In this document: piece by piece, positions 24,297 through 32,669 of the stretch | How the letters are laid out: every line of letters starts with the position of its first letter | Numbering within the stretch: position 1 is the stretch's first letter | Assembly (NCBI RefSeq): GCF_009760915.1 | Contig: NZ_VIDQ01000061.1 | Coordinates: 1-43,978, forward strand | DNA: 43,978 nucleotides | Source of the DNA: Azohydromonas aeria | GTDB lineage: Bacteria; Pseudomonadota; Gammaproteobacteria; Burkholderiales; Burkholderiaceae_C | Direction: 5' to 3' | Notes under the pieces: generated by a model | The model's database searches: none | What the model was told of the DNA's origin: nothing | The model's input: the letters and a program-made list of their open reading frames with translations, nothing else | Made by a program: the position numbers and the translations under genes

Positions 24297-25042
24297 TGCT
24301 TGCGGGACGCCGGCGGCTTCACGTTTGCGGCGAAATAGTCTTCGAGCTGGCGCAGCAGCGCATCGGCGTCCGGCGAAGGCGCGAAGCGCTCGCCCAAGCG
24401 CAGCGTGAACACGATGGGTAGCGGCGGCAAGCGCCAGATTGGCCAGCCCTTGCCGAGATAGGGCGAGTCAGTGTCGATGAACACCGTCTGGATTGGCGCA
24501 TTGGCCAGCTTGGCGATCAGCGTCACGCCCGGACGGAAGGGGTTGACCGGGTGCTGCGTGGTGCGCGTGCCCTCGGGAAAGATCACGAGCTGGCCGCCGG
24601 CACGCAGGTCCTCAATGGCCAGGCGCACCATGCTGCGCGGCGAGTCGTTGCGGATGTAGCGCGCCAGGCGGGCACCAGCGCCCAGGAACAGGTTGCGCAT
24701 TAGCTGCGCCTTCATGATGCAGGCGCTACGCGGCAGCCGCGCCACCAGCGCCAGCGCGTCGATCATGCTGGGATGGTTGGCCACCACGATCAGCCCGGGC
24801 TCGTCGCGCAGCGTGTCGAGCACCCGGTTGTCAATGCGCAGCATGCCGCTGCAGCGGGCGATGCCCCAGAACAGGCGGTAGCCATAGGCAATGCCCGCGC
24901 GCCCGACGGCCCGCCCGCGCGGGCGCGGCAGTACTGGGTACAACAGCATCGCGATTGTGTTCCAGGTCAGCGATATCAATCCCAGCAACGCCAGCTGGCC
25001 GTGCAGCAGCAGCGTCAGCGGCAGTGCAAGCAAAGACTTCAT
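24293..25042 (-). CDS. PlsC-type 1-acylglycerol-3-phosphate acyltransferase
   Basis: The 249-residue protein carries the acyltransferase motifs NHPSMID (H-x4-D, about residue 99) and FPEGTRTTQ (about residue 165), with an N-terminal membrane helix (LLLHGQLALLGLISLTW). Members acylate lysophosphatidic acid or, in aryl-polyene clusters, take part in building the lipid anchor. The gene overlaps the glycosyltransferase downstream by four bases and follows the MipA/OmpV gene by six, so it belongs to the pigment-associated operon rather than to general lipid synthesis; that reading is inference. Confidence 0.85.
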   Translation of the reverse strand: MKSLLALPLTLLLHGQLALLGLISLTWNTIAMLLYPVLPRPRGRAVGRAGIAYGYRLFWGIARCSGMLRIDNRVLDTLRDEPGLIVVANHPSMIDALALVARLPRSACIMKAQLMRNLFLGAGARLARYIRNDSPRSMVRLAIEDLRAGGQLVIFPEGTRTTQHPVNPFRPGVTLIAKLANAPIQTVFIDTDSPYLGKGWPIWRLPPLPIVFTLRLGERFAPSPDADALLRQLEDYFAANVKPPASRKQ

Positions 25043-25048
25043 CCGGCC

Positions 25049-25867
25049 TCAGTCCTCATCAACTTGTCGATCCGACGCCGCAAACACCCACGACACCGCC
25101 ACCCCCACGGACCAATGCTGGCGCTGGCGCACCAGCGGACTGTCCAGGAAGCTCGCTCCGCGCAGGTTGTCCCAGCGCAGGAAACCGCCCAACCACCAGT
25201 TGTCCACGCGCCGCGACACGGCCCCAAGCAGGTACCCACCGGCCGCGCCGCCGCCGGGGCGGTAGGTCGGGCGCCCTGGCGCGGCCTCCGCCACGGAGAC
25301 GCCGTAGAACATCTGGTTGTAGCGCTGGTCCTGCGCGATGGCCGCCGCCGCCAGCCCGACGCGCCAGCCGCTCAGGTCGGTCAGGTCGAGGTTGAGCTGC
25401 GGCGTGGCGACCCAGCCCTTGAAGCCGCCGTTGGAGCCTACGCCCAGCGCGGCGCGCACGGGCAGCCGCAGGTCGAGCTTCCAGCCCTGGCCGCGACCCA
25501 AGGTCCAACTGACGTTGGGACCGAACTCGACCATGGGCGGTAGGTCCTTCATGCCGCGGCGCGCCTCGTTGTCGCTACTGCGCGTGGGCGGACTGGCCGC
25601 CAAGCTGAGATCGAAGTCCAGCCGGTCGGTTTCAAGGAGCACGGCACGCGCGCCTTCGCGGTCGGCTTTGAGTATCTCGCCGCGATACACAACGTACGGC
25701 ACTGGCAGCACCCAGGTGTGCGACTGGTCCGAGCCCCGGTAGTGCGGTAGCTGCAGCACCCCAGCGCCGATGCCCAGCTCCCACCGCGGCTGCGACTGCG
25801 CCCACGTCAGCGGCGCGGCCAACATCAGGGTCAGCGCCAGGGGTGCGGCGATGATGTTTTCCCTCAT
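25049..25867 (-). CDS. MipA/OmpV family outer-membrane protein
   Basis: The 272-residue protein has a signal peptide (ALTLMLAAPLTWAQS) followed by WELGIGAGVLQLPHYRGSDQ, the typical N-terminus of MipA/OmpV proteins, and alternating hydrophobic beta strands to the end (RQRQHWSVGVAVSWVFAAS). The family consists of outer-membrane barrels, some acting as scaffolds for peptidoglycan enzymes. Its place between chorismatase and acyltransferase genes suggests a part in placing or exporting the pigment, but nothing in the sequence proves this. It overlaps the chorismatase stop by four bases. Confidence 0.82.
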   Translation of the reverse strand: MRENIIAAPLALTLMLAAPLTWAQSQPRWELGIGAGVLQLPHYRGSDQSHTWVLPVPYVVYRGEILKADREGARAVLLETDRLDFDLSLAASPPTRSSDNEARRGMKDLPPMVEFGPNVSWTLGRGQGWKLDLRLPVRAALGVGSNGGFKGWVATPQLNLDLTDLSGWRVGLAAAAIAQDQRYNQMFYGVSVAEAAPGRPTYRPGGGAAGGYLLGAVSRRVDNWWLGGFLRWDNLRGASFLDSPLVRQRQHWSVGVAVSWVFAASDRQVDED

Positions 25868-26871
25868 GCGATCAGCTCCCCCGCGGCGCTGCCATGCGCC
25901 TCGATCTCAACCAGCAGGTCGGCACGGCAGACGTCGGCCTGCAGCATCACGGCCGAGCGTATGGCGTGCGCATCGGCGCCCAGTCGGTCCTGCAGCACGT
26001 GCTGCACCGTAGCGGCGTGCTCGGCATGGCGCACGTAGACCACGCAATCGAAGTCCCGAAGCGCAAGGCGTGCACTGCAGCGCGCCCCGGCCGCGGCAAT
26101 CACCGTCTGCAGGTTGAGCAGGGTCTCCAGTGTCTGTGCCTCGACATCGTCCGCATGCAGGCTGAGATGGCCAGCGATGCTGGCCGTGCCGGAAATCAGC
26201 AGCGCCACTCGTCCCGGCTCCAACGGCACCAGCGCCGCGCGCGAGAAGGTCGGGCTGCGCAGACCGTATTCGCTTGGATAGTGGTAGGCCGGCACTTGGC
26301 GCGGGTTCTCCACCGGCACGGCGGCCTGCGTGCCGGCCAGGAAACGCACGCACAGGGGGTCGCCTTGCACGCCTAGGCAGCTGGCGGCCGGCGCTCCCTC
26401 GAAGGCCGCCTGGCCGGCGTCCAGGAATGCGAGTTGGCGCCCGGCGTTGAAATGGCGGTAGCGCTCCAGCCCGTCCTGCGCCTCGTTGATGCGCGGCACG
26501 TAGTTCCACAGCCGCAGCAGGTGGCGGCACCCGGTGGCCTGCAGCGCGGCAAAGATGTCGGCATAGGCGTGGCGCACCAGTGCCTGCAGCTCGATGCCCT
26601 CTGCCGCCTCGTTGATCTCCAGCGCTCCCCAGAGCCAGCGCCCGTCATGGCGCCAGCGCACCCGGCCACTGCGGCCCTGCCGCACCGCGCCGGCGCTGCT
26701 CCAGGCGTCTACCATCGGGGCGGCCGACAGCACTGGCGCGCGCACCGCGTCCGGGCCATCGCCATAGCCCAAGCCACCGAGCAGCGTGTTCGTGGGCAGA
26801 CACTGCGGCCAAGCCGCAAGCGCCATGCGCCGGACCTGCAACGGCGCGGCGGAAAGGATCGACGTCGTCAT
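25864..26871 (-). CDS. Chorismatase (FkbO/Hyg5/XanB2 family)
   Basis: The 335-residue protein matches the chorismate-hydrolysing family. Diagnostic blocks are LLRLWNYVPRINEAQDGLER, FNAGRQLAFLDAG, ASCLGVQGDPLCVRFLAG and PRQVPAYHYPSEYGLRSPTF. XanB2 of Xanthomonas turns chorismate into 3- and 4-hydroxybenzoate, the latter used for xanthomonadin. This enzyme therefore probably provides the aromatic starter for the polyene operon. Whether it forms 3-hydroxybenzoate, 4-hydroxybenzoate or a dihydrodiol cannot be told by eye. It overlaps the halogenase-like gene by four bases (ATGA). Confidence 0.85.
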   Translation of the reverse strand: MTTSILSAAPLQVRRMALAAWPQCLPTNTLLGGLGYGDGPDAVRAPVLSAAPMVDAWSSAGAVRQGRSGRVRWRHDGRWLWGALEINEAAEGIELQALVRHAYADIFAALQATGCRHLLRLWNYVPRINEAQDGLERYRHFNAGRQLAFLDAGQAAFEGAPAASCLGVQGDPLCVRFLAGTQAAVPVENPRQVPAYHYPSEYGLRSPTFSRAALVPLEPGRVALLISGTASIAGHLSLHADDVEAQTLETLLNLQTVIAAAGARCSARLALRDFDCVVYVRHAEHAATVQHVLQDRLGADAHAIRSAVMLQADVCRADLLVEIEAHGSAAGELIA

Positions 26872-28205
26872 GACTGGATGGTCTCTCCCTGCAGCGGCCC
26901 GAGGTCGCGGATGTTTCGCCGACGCATCTTCCAGGCGGTGAAGGTGCGCCGCGCATGGCCTAGCGATACCAGGTAGTACAACGCCTTGAGGATGCGCAGC
27001 GAACGCCAGATCGGCGTGCCGCGGTAGAGATCACCAGCCAGCAGCGATAGCAGCGCCTCCTTCACCCGGAACATGTTCTGCGGGTACATGAAGAACTCGC
27101 GCATGGTCGGGTTGGTGACGCGGAAGATGAACCACGAGAACTCGCGCGGGCCCTTGCGCATCATGGCCTCGAAGCGCTGCCGCGCGCGCGCGGCGTCCGC
27201 GCCCGGGCGATCCAGGCAGGTGGCGACGACATCGACGCCCTCGAACGCACTTTGCATGGCTAGAAACACGCCTGAGGAGAACACCGGGTCGATGAAGGCG
27301 AAGGCGTCCCCTAGCAGCAGGTAGCGCTCGCCGCTGCAATGCGTGGCGCTATAGGAGTAATTGCCCGTGGCGTGCACCACGTCGTCCACCAGCGTGGCGT
27401 CCTTGAGCCGCTCGGCGAGCTTGGGACACAGGGCGATGGTGTCGGCAAAGAAAGCCTTAAGCGGCTTGTTGCGCGACTTCAGGTAGTACGGCCAGCACAC
27501 TGCGCCCACGCTGGTGGTGCCGTCGGCCAGTGGAATGAACCAGAACCAGCCGTGAGCGAACCAGAAGATGGTGATGTTGCCTTCGAGCTGCCCGGGCAGA
27601 CGCTGCGCGTTGCGGAAGTGGCCGAACAGTGCAGAGCTGTTGTGCTTGGGGTTCTTCTTCTTGGCGCGCATCCTGTTGGCCAGGAAGGTGTCGCGGCCCG
27701 ACGCATCGATCACGAAGCGCGCACGCCAGCGGCGCTCGTGGCCGTCAGCGAGCTGTGCCTGCACCGTGGCGCCCTCGGCATCAAAGTCCACCTCGCGCAC
27801 GCGGCAGTTCTCCAGCGCGCGCGCGCCCTGCGCCGCAGCATGGCGGAACAGGAGCTCGTCCAGCTCCGAGCGCCGCACCTGCCAAGCATAGGGCAGCGAC
27901 TTGTCCCAGGCGTCGCCGAATTCCAGGAAGCTGGAGTGCTCGTGCTGCGGCGAAACAAATTCCACACCCCATTTGGGCATGCCGATGCGTTCCACCTCCC
28001 CGCGCAGCCCGAGCTTGTCGAACAGGGGCACGTTGGCTGGCAGCAGTGACTCGCCGATGTGGAAGCGCGGATGCTGCGACTTTTCCAGCATTACCACGTC
28101 GCGTCCCTGCTGCGCTAGTAGCGTGGCGATGGTGGAGCCGGCGGGGCCGCCGCCGATGACGAGCACGTCGCAGTGTTCAGTCGCCTGCAGGGAAGAAGCG
28201 GTCAT
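26868..28205 (-). CDS. FAD-dependent halogenase-like oxidoreductase
   Basis: The 445-residue flavoprotein has the dinucleotide-binding motif VIGGGPAGST (residues 17-25) and, at residues 220-225, WFWFIP. This fits the WxWxIP motif that separates flavin-dependent halogenases from monooxygenases. A lysine in GMPKWGVEF (residue 78) lies where the family has its catalytic lysine, though I place it only by context. Xanthomonadins are brominated aryl polyenes made with a halogenase encoded near the polyene genes, so a halogenated ring is plausible. It is the first gene of a five-gene minus-strand operon. A related non-halogenating reductase is the alternative. Confidence 0.82.
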   Translation of the reverse strand: MTASSLQATEHCDVLVIGGGPAGSTIATLLAQQGRDVVMLEKSQHPRFHIGESLLPANVPLFDKLGLRGEVERIGMPKWGVEFVSPQHEHSSFLEFGDAWDKSLPYAWQVRRSELDELLFRHAAAQGARALENCRVREVDFDAEGATVQAQLADGHERRWRARFVIDASGRDTFLANRMRAKKKNPKHNSSALFGHFRNAQRLPGQLEGNITIFWFAHGWFWFIPLADGTTSVGAVCWPYYLKSRNKPLKAFFADTIALCPKLAERLKDATLVDDVVHATGNYSYSATHCSGERYLLLGDAFAFIDPVFSSGVFLAMQSAFEGVDVVATCLDRPGADAARARQRFEAMMRKGPREFSWFIFRVTNPTMREFFMYPQNMFRVKEALLSLLAGDLYRGTPIWRSLRILKALYYLVSLGHARRTFTAWKMRRRNIRDLGPLQGETIQS

Positions 28206-28504
28206 TTAGAGTTCTCGGCGGGACGGGCAAACAGCAGTCGGTATAGGGAAACGGAAGGCCATGGCCGCCGCGGGGACATGTGGAAGCGCAATTGTGCCTT
28301 GCCCCTCTGCTCGGCCGGTGCGCAGTTGGTCACACCGTGCCAGATGCCGGGAAGGCCAGAGAGGGCCTCCTGCCGTGCCCCCCCTGGTGCAACCGCAGTG
28401 CCGATGGGCAGGTCTGATGAACTGGGCGGCAAGCCATGCGTGCAAACGGCAAAGCCCATAATCCCGCGCCGCCCGGACATCGATAGCGTCACCTGCCCAC
28501 TGCA
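28206..28504. other. Divergent intergenic region between the halogenase-like and antiporter genes
   Basis: The 299 bases should contain promoters for the minus-strand pigment operon and the plus-strand antiporter. I see no convincing gene, hairpin or operator; the open frames here are shadows. Confidence 0.4.
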
Positions 28505-29758
28505 ATGCCCACCTCGCAATACTCGGTCTACTTCTTCGCACAGGCGGCAGTCATCGTCCTGGTGTCGCAACTGGTGGGGCGCCTGGCGCAACGCCTGGGC
28601 CAGCCGCAGGTCGTGGGCGAGATGATCGCCGGCGTCATGCTCGGCCCCTCGTTGTTCGGCTTGCTTCTACCCGGCGTCCAGCAGGCCCTCTTCCCCAAGC
28701 CGACCATGGCGATGCTCTACGTCGTAGCCCAACTCGGCGTGGGCTTGTACATGTTCCTCGTCGGCATGGAGTTCCGGGCCGACCACTTCAAGTCACGTGC
28801 ACGCAGCGCGATGTCGGTGTCGGTCGCGGGCATCGTGCTGCCGTTCACCCTGGCATTTGCGCTGACGCCATGGCTGCACACCGTTCCCGGGCTGTTCGCC
28901 GAGAAGACGCGATTGAGCGAGGCTGCGCTCTTCCTCGGCGCCGCCATCGCGATCACCGCGTTCCCGATGCTGGCACGCATCATCCACGAGCGCGGGTTGG
29001 CGGGCACCTCGCTGGGCACGCTCGCACTGACGGCTGGCGCGGTGGACGACGCAGCCGCCTGGTGCATCCTGGCCATCGTACTGGCGAGCTTCGGCGGCAG
29101 CTGGTTCGGCGCCTATGTGGCCATTGGCGGCGGCATCGGGTTTGCGCTGTTCATGATCTTTGTGGGCAGCAGGCTGCTGCGGCAGCTGGCACGCTGGGCG
29201 CACCCCGACCAGCCCTTGCCTGCCAGCCTGATGGCCGTGGTGCTGGTGATGTTTTCGCTGTGCGCATTCGCGATGGATGCGATCGGCATCCACGCGGTGT
29301 TCGGCGGCTTCCTGCTGGGCTGTGTCATGCCGCGCGGGCCGCTGACCGAGAAGCTGCGTGCGGCGCTGCAGCCTTTCGTCGTGGTGTTCCTGCTGCCGAT
29401 GTTTTTCACGTACTCAGGGCTGAACACGCGACTGGACATGCTGTTCGAACCAGCGATTTTTGTTGCGGCGCTGGCTATCCTGGCCGCTTCGTTCGGCGGC
29501 AAGCTTTTCGCCTGCTGGGTCGCGGCACGGTTGAGCGGCGAGTCCAGCCGCAACGCCATGGCCATCGGTGCACTGATGAACGCGCGCGGGCTGATGGAGC
29601 TGATCATCATCAACATCGGCCTGGCCGCTGGAGTCATCCTGCCGGGCCTGTTCTCGGTGCTTGTGCTGATGGCGGTCTTGACTACGCTGCTGGCCACGCC
29701 GCTGTTCAATTGGGTCACTCATCGCGTGGGTGCCGGTGCCGCCGTCGCCGAGACCTGA
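28505..29758 (+). CDS. Kef/CPA2-type cation:proton antiporter
   Basis: The 417-residue protein consists of about 12 membrane helices and no C-terminal TrkA-N domain. It opens with FFAQAAVIVLVSQLVGRLAQ and VVGEMIAGVMLGPSLFGLLL, the family's usual N-terminus. TAGAVDDAAAWCILAIVLA carries the paired aspartates of the ion-binding centre. FTYSGLNTRLDML and MNARGLMELIIINIGLAAG are further conserved helices. It should exchange Na+ or K+ for protons. A decayed relative lies at 20895-21605, on the other side of the exported-protein genes. It is divergent from the halogenase operon. Confidence 0.87.
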   Translation: MPTSQYSVYFFAQAAVIVLVSQLVGRLAQRLGQPQVVGEMIAGVMLGPSLFGLLLPGVQQALFPKPTMAMLYVVAQLGVGLYMFLVGMEFRADHFKSRARSAMSVSVAGIVLPFTLAFALTPWLHTVPGLFAEKTRLSEAALFLGAAIAITAFPMLARIIHERGLAGTSLGTLALTAGAVDDAAAWCILAIVLASFGGSWFGAYVAIGGGIGFALFMIFVGSRLLRQLARWAHPDQPLPASLMAVVLVMFSLCAFAMDAIGIHAVFGGFLLGCVMPRGPLTEKLRAALQPFVVVFLLPMFFTYSGLNTRLDMLFEPAIFVAALAILAASFGGKLFACWVAARLSGESSRNAMAIGALMNARGLMELIIINIGLAAGVILPGLFSVLVLMAVLTTLLATPLFNWVTHRVGAGAAVAET

Positions 29759-29870
29759 CTTGATCAGCCTGCAGAGAGACTCCGTACCGCATGGCTTGCT
29801 TGTCGCAACCAGCCAACCACGAATCGCCCAAGGAACTCTGGCTCAATGTGTTGGCGCCGGGTGAGAATTA

Positions 29871-30982
29871 TTGAGCCGGCATCAATGAACTTGAATCAGG
29901 CGGCATAGCGAACCGGCTCGTGCTCGAAGTAGCTGCGAATGCGTTCGGGCCGTCGCTGCACGCTGCGCAGGTGCTGTGCGGTGGCCTTGACGAGTTGCAG
30001 CTTCGTGCGCGCCGGCGCCAGCTTCGTGACGGCCTGCTTCAGGTCCGCGTTGGCCATCTCGTCGGGGTTGAGCTCGGGGCTGTAGCTGGGCAAGTAGAAC
30101 ACCTCGATGGCCTCGTGATGCTTGGTCAGCCATGCCTTGACGGGCTTGGCGTGGTGAACACGCAGGTTGTCCAGGATGAGGAAGATCTTCTTGGGCGCGC
30201 CTTTGATGAGCCGGCGCAGGAAGTCGATGAGGATGGCTGAGTTGAGCGCGCCGTCGAAGATCTTCCAGCGCATCTGGCCGCGGTTGGTAACGGTGGAGAT
30301 GACCGACAGGCCATGGCGCTTGTTGTTGACGCGCACCAGCGGCGTTTGCCCCTTGGGAGCAAAGCCACGGCCATGCACGTCGTCACTGCGCAGCCCGCTT
30401 TCATCGCCCCAGTGGATTTCGGCGCCTTCGGCCCTGGCGCGCGTGGCGATGACGGGGTAGTCCTCTTCCAGCCACTTCCTCACCGCCGCGGGCGACTGCT
30501 CGTAGGCCTTCTTCATGGGCTTTTGGGGTGTGAAGCCCCAGCGCGAGAGGTACAGCCCCATCGTGCGCACAGGCAACCGGATGCCAAAGCGCTGCTCAAT
30601 GAGTTGTGCCACCGCCTGGCGCGTCCACAGCGCGTAGACCATCTTCAACTGGTCCGGCGTCTTGTCGGCGATCAGGCGCTGCACTTCATCCTCCTGGCGG
30701 GCGTCGAGCCGGCGGTGCTGGCCGACCCTGCGGCCTCCCTCGGCGTCGTGCAGCCCTTCAGCACCCTTGGTCGCGTGGCGCTTGCAGATGTCGAACACCC
30801 CTGTGCGGCTCAGGCCCGTGAGCGCTGCGATCTCGTCGTAGGTGTGCTCGGCCTCGCGCAGCCGGATCACCTGCGCGCGCCTCTCGTGCCGCGCCTCGCG
30901 CGACAGTGATCTCATGTCCGTTGCCTTCATCACAGCGGGATCATGACGTGACAGGATTTCAAGAACGTTACTGCCGGCTCAA
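29871..30982 (-). mobile_element. Complete IS630-family insertion sequence
   Basis: The 1112-bp element has imperfect terminal inverted repeats: both ends read TTGAGCCGGCA inward for 11 bases, and about 20 of the first 25 bases match. It is flanked by TA on both sides (29869-29870 and 30983-30984), the target duplication of IS630 elements. It contains one full transposase gene. Removing it would rejoin GTGAGAA(TA)GCCG, placing it at the edge of dispersed repeat copy B. Confidence 0.88.
29896..30930 (-). CDS. IS630-family transposase
   Basis: About 344 residues, full length. An N-terminal helix-turn-helix (YDEIAALTGLSRTGVFDICK) and winged-helix region are followed by a DDE domain with the acidic residues in HWGDESGLRSDD, FLILDNLRVHH and PSYSPELNPDEMAN, the IS630 pattern (DEx, DN, SPxLNPxE). 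All three catalytic positions are present, so the enzyme may be active. ATG 30930 is taken; an overlapping GTG codon just before it is possible. Confidence 0.9.
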   Translation of the reverse strand: MKATDMRSLSREARHERRAQVIRLREAEHTYDEIAALTGLSRTGVFDICKRHATKGAEGLHDAEGGRRVGQHRRLDARQEDEVQRLIADKTPDQLKMVYALWTRQAVAQLIEQRFGIRLPVRTMGLYLSRWGFTPQKPMKKAYEQSPAAVRKWLEEDYPVIATRARAEGAEIHWGDESGLRSDDVHGRGFAPKGQTPLVRVNNKRHGLSVISTVTNRGQMRWKIFDGALNSAILIDFLRRLIKGAPKKIFLILDNLRVHHAKPVKAWLTKHHEAIEVFYLPSYSPELNPDEMANADLKQAVTKLAPARTKLQLVKATAQHLRSVQRRPERIRSYFEHEPVRYAA

Positions 30983-30984
30983 TA

Positions 30985-31060
30985 GCCGTTTTCTGTCAAC
31001 TTGCCGACGATCTGCTGAACCAGGGACTGCGATGCAAGTCGTTGAGTGGGCGAGCAATTT
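30985..31060 (-). repeat. Dispersed repeat, copy B (inverted relative to copy A at 2196-2275)
   Basis: The block GCCGTTTTCTGTCAACTTGC followed by CGACGATCTGCTGAACCAGG and the shared ATGCAAGTCGTTGA is the reverse complement of copy A with scattered substitutions. The IS630 element is inserted exactly at its left edge and an integrase fragment follows on its right. Confidence 0.55.
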
Positions 31061-31116
31061 CCTGATCCAGGGCGGCGCAATGCTTTCTCGGCACGGCGGC
31101 TCATTCTAGCGTCGGC

Positions 31117-31317
31117 GTCAACAAGCGCGCGGACTTCAGGGCCGAGGACTTCAGCGGGCACAGCTTGCGCGCAGGGGTTCTCACCAGCGCTGCCGAGGCC
31201 GGCGCCGGCGTGCCCAAGCTCCTGGAAGTCAGCCGCCACCGCAGCCTCGACACCGTGAGCGGCTACGTGCGCAGCGCCGAGCTTTTCAAGGACCACGCCG
31301 GTGCTGGGCTGCTGTAA
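31117..31317 (+). pseudogene. C-terminal fragment of a tyrosine recombinase (integrase)
   Basis: About 66 codons ending at TAA 31315-31317 read ...DFSGHSLRAGVLTSAAEAG, LLEVSRHRSLDTVSGYVRSA and ELFKDHAGAGLL. HSLR, the later SRH histidine and the GYVR tyrosine are the C-terminal catalytic box of phage-type integrases. The N-terminal two thirds, including the first catalytic arginine, are missing. This is the scar of an integrated element. It lies beside dispersed repeat copy B and is followed by small hypothetical genes. Confidence 0.8.
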
Positions 31318-31437
31318 ATGCAGAATCAACCGTGCGTCGTGCATCGCCGCCAGCAACGCTGTCGCTGCCTGACTCCGGGCGCTGGAGTTGCTGGCCGCGA
31401 TGATCCCGGCGCACGCCATCCCAGCGAGGCGAGCCCC

Positions 31438-31698
31438 ATGACCATCCACCTCCCCGACCGACCAGGCCGCTACGGCTACGGCCCGGACATGCCCCGTGGC
31501 CGCATCGACGTGCAGCAGCTCGCCGGCGGCGCTGGCTTCACCATAGTCCGCGTCATCGACGGCGAGACGTGGTTTCCCCTCAACGAGCGCGATAACCCAA
31601 CGTGGCTGACGTGGAGCAACGCCATACAGGCGGCGGCGTGGGTGTACACGGTGAAGCCCGTGCGGGACTGGCCGCATTGGGGCGCGGCGACGGCTTGA
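31438..31698 (+). CDS. Small hypothetical protein (86 aa)
   Basis: The frame from ATG 31438, preceded by GAGGCGAG, codes MTIHLPDRPGRYGYGPDMPR, then ...FTIVRVIDGETWFPLNERDN and WLTWSNAIQAAAWVYTVK. It has no signal peptide or membrane segment and looks like a small soluble domain rich in Trp and Pro. I recognise no family. A longer frame from 31318 lacks support. It precedes another small gene by nine bases, so they may be co-transcribed. Confidence 0.55.
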   Translation: MTIHLPDRPGRYGYGPDMPRGRIDVQQLAGGAGFTIVRVIDGETWFPLNERDNPTWLTWSNAIQAAAWVYTVKPVRDWPHWGAATA

Positions 31699-31707
31699 GA
31701 ACGTCCG

Positions 31708-31917
31708 ATGCAGTCGTACGAGACGCCCCTGGAAAGGGCAAGGCGGCGCGTCATCGAGGCGGAGCGCCAAGTAACTGCGCAGCTGGAGCTGATCGCGGAG
31801 TTGAGCCGCGCGCAGCACAACACGGCCGCCGAGTGGGCCGAGCTGCAGGACATGTGCAAACACCTCCGGTACGCTCGCGCTGAACTGGATGGGCGGCTGG
31901 CCGACGGCGAGAACTGA
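31708..31917 (+). CDS. Small coiled-coil protein (69 aa), paralogue of 38347-38553
   Basis: MQSYETPLERARRRVIEAER continues as a heptad-like helix through ELSRAQHNTAAEWAELQDMC to the end, so it should be almost entirely helical. A protein with the same start (MQQYETALERAQRLARESEG) and length is encoded at 38347-38553, and a decayed relative at 37867-37970. No known function is recognised. GAGAACG before ATG 31708 is a plausible ribosome site. Confidence 0.6.
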   Translation: MQSYETPLERARRRVIEAERQVTAQLELIAELSRAQHNTAAEWAELQDMCKHLRYARAELDGRLADGEN

Positions 31918-31935
31918 TCTGGCGCGGATGAAGGT

Positions 31936-32106
31936 CTACAGCAGCAGCCTCAACGCCAACAGGCACTCCACCGCAACGATGGTGCCGATGCTCGACCACA
32001 GCAGTGCAGGGCCAGCCTTGGGCCGCTGATCGATCATGCCGACGCCAGCCGTTGCGACAGGCACGGCCAGGACCGCGAGCGCAAGCAGTGCCGCGATGGT
32101 TTCCAT
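31936..32106 (-). CDS. 56-aa membrane protein with two hydrophobic helices
   Basis: ATG 32106, preceded by GGGAG five bases upstream, starts METIAALLALAVLAVPVATA, a hydrophobic helix or signal. A short polar turn (GMIDQRPKAGP) follows, then ALLWSSIGTIVAVECLLALR as a second helix. The longer frame to 32370 is unsupported because the shared ribosome site points to the internal ATG. The broken copy at 1227-1397 keeps length, frame and leader. Family and role unknown. Confidence 0.65.
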   Translation of the reverse strand: METIAALLALAVLAVPVATAGVGMIDQRPKAGPALLWSSIGTIVAVECLLALRLLL

Positions 32107-32259
32107 GGAACTCCCTCTCTCACTGAACCTTTTGTTGTCCGCAGGTGCGGTGTGCAGTGGATTCTCCCTCGGTGTCATGACACCCGATGCTGCCGGCCTG
32201 GCGTTCGTGGCCACCAGCACGCGATCGCAGTCCGCCTGCTGCCGAACTTGTTTCCCTGG

Positions 32260-32464
32260 CGACATCCCCGTGCCCTGCGTTGCCGCCCGAGGACGACAGC
32301 AGGCGCCGCGCACCGCGGGCGGCGTGCACCTCGCAGGCATGCCCGACGCCGCGCAGCTTGAACGAGCCACTGGGCTGCAGCGCCTCCAGCTTTAGCCAGA
32401 CACGTTGGCCGGAGTGGCTAAAGGCATCGGATTCGACGAGCGGGGTCTGCAGATGGATGGGCAT
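32260..32464 (-). pseudogene. N-terminal remnant of a serine/threonine dehydratase-type PLP enzyme
   Basis: From ATG 32464 the frame reads MPIHLQTPLVESDAFSHSGQ, then RVWLKLEALQPSGSFKLRG and ...RLLSSSGGNAG. This is the start of a fold-type II PLP enzyme (L-serine/threonine dehydratase): SFKLRG holds the PLP lysine and SSGGNAG is the phosphate-binding loop. After GGNAG, similarity stops and the frame becomes nonsense-like to 32120, so about three quarters of the enzyme is lost. Confidence 0.75.
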
Positions 32465-32669
32465 GGGCGCGGGACAAGAGGTTGCAGCCCGTGTAAGCCT
32501 TCAACAAGACACGCCGGGCAAGCTACCGATTCTCCCAGGAGACCATACCCGGCCAAAGGCAAGCGGTGCTGACCTCGCAGGGTTCCTGCTAATAACTTGG
32601 GCGCTGCCTCGGGACGCGCTCATCGAGTGTCTCTTGGCCAACGGCTGCACTGAAGCGCCGGCTCGCCGG
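32465..32669. other. Intergenic stretch without a recognised gene
   Basis: Between the dehydratase remnant and the end of the diguanylate cyclase gene I find no supported feature. Confidence 0.4.
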
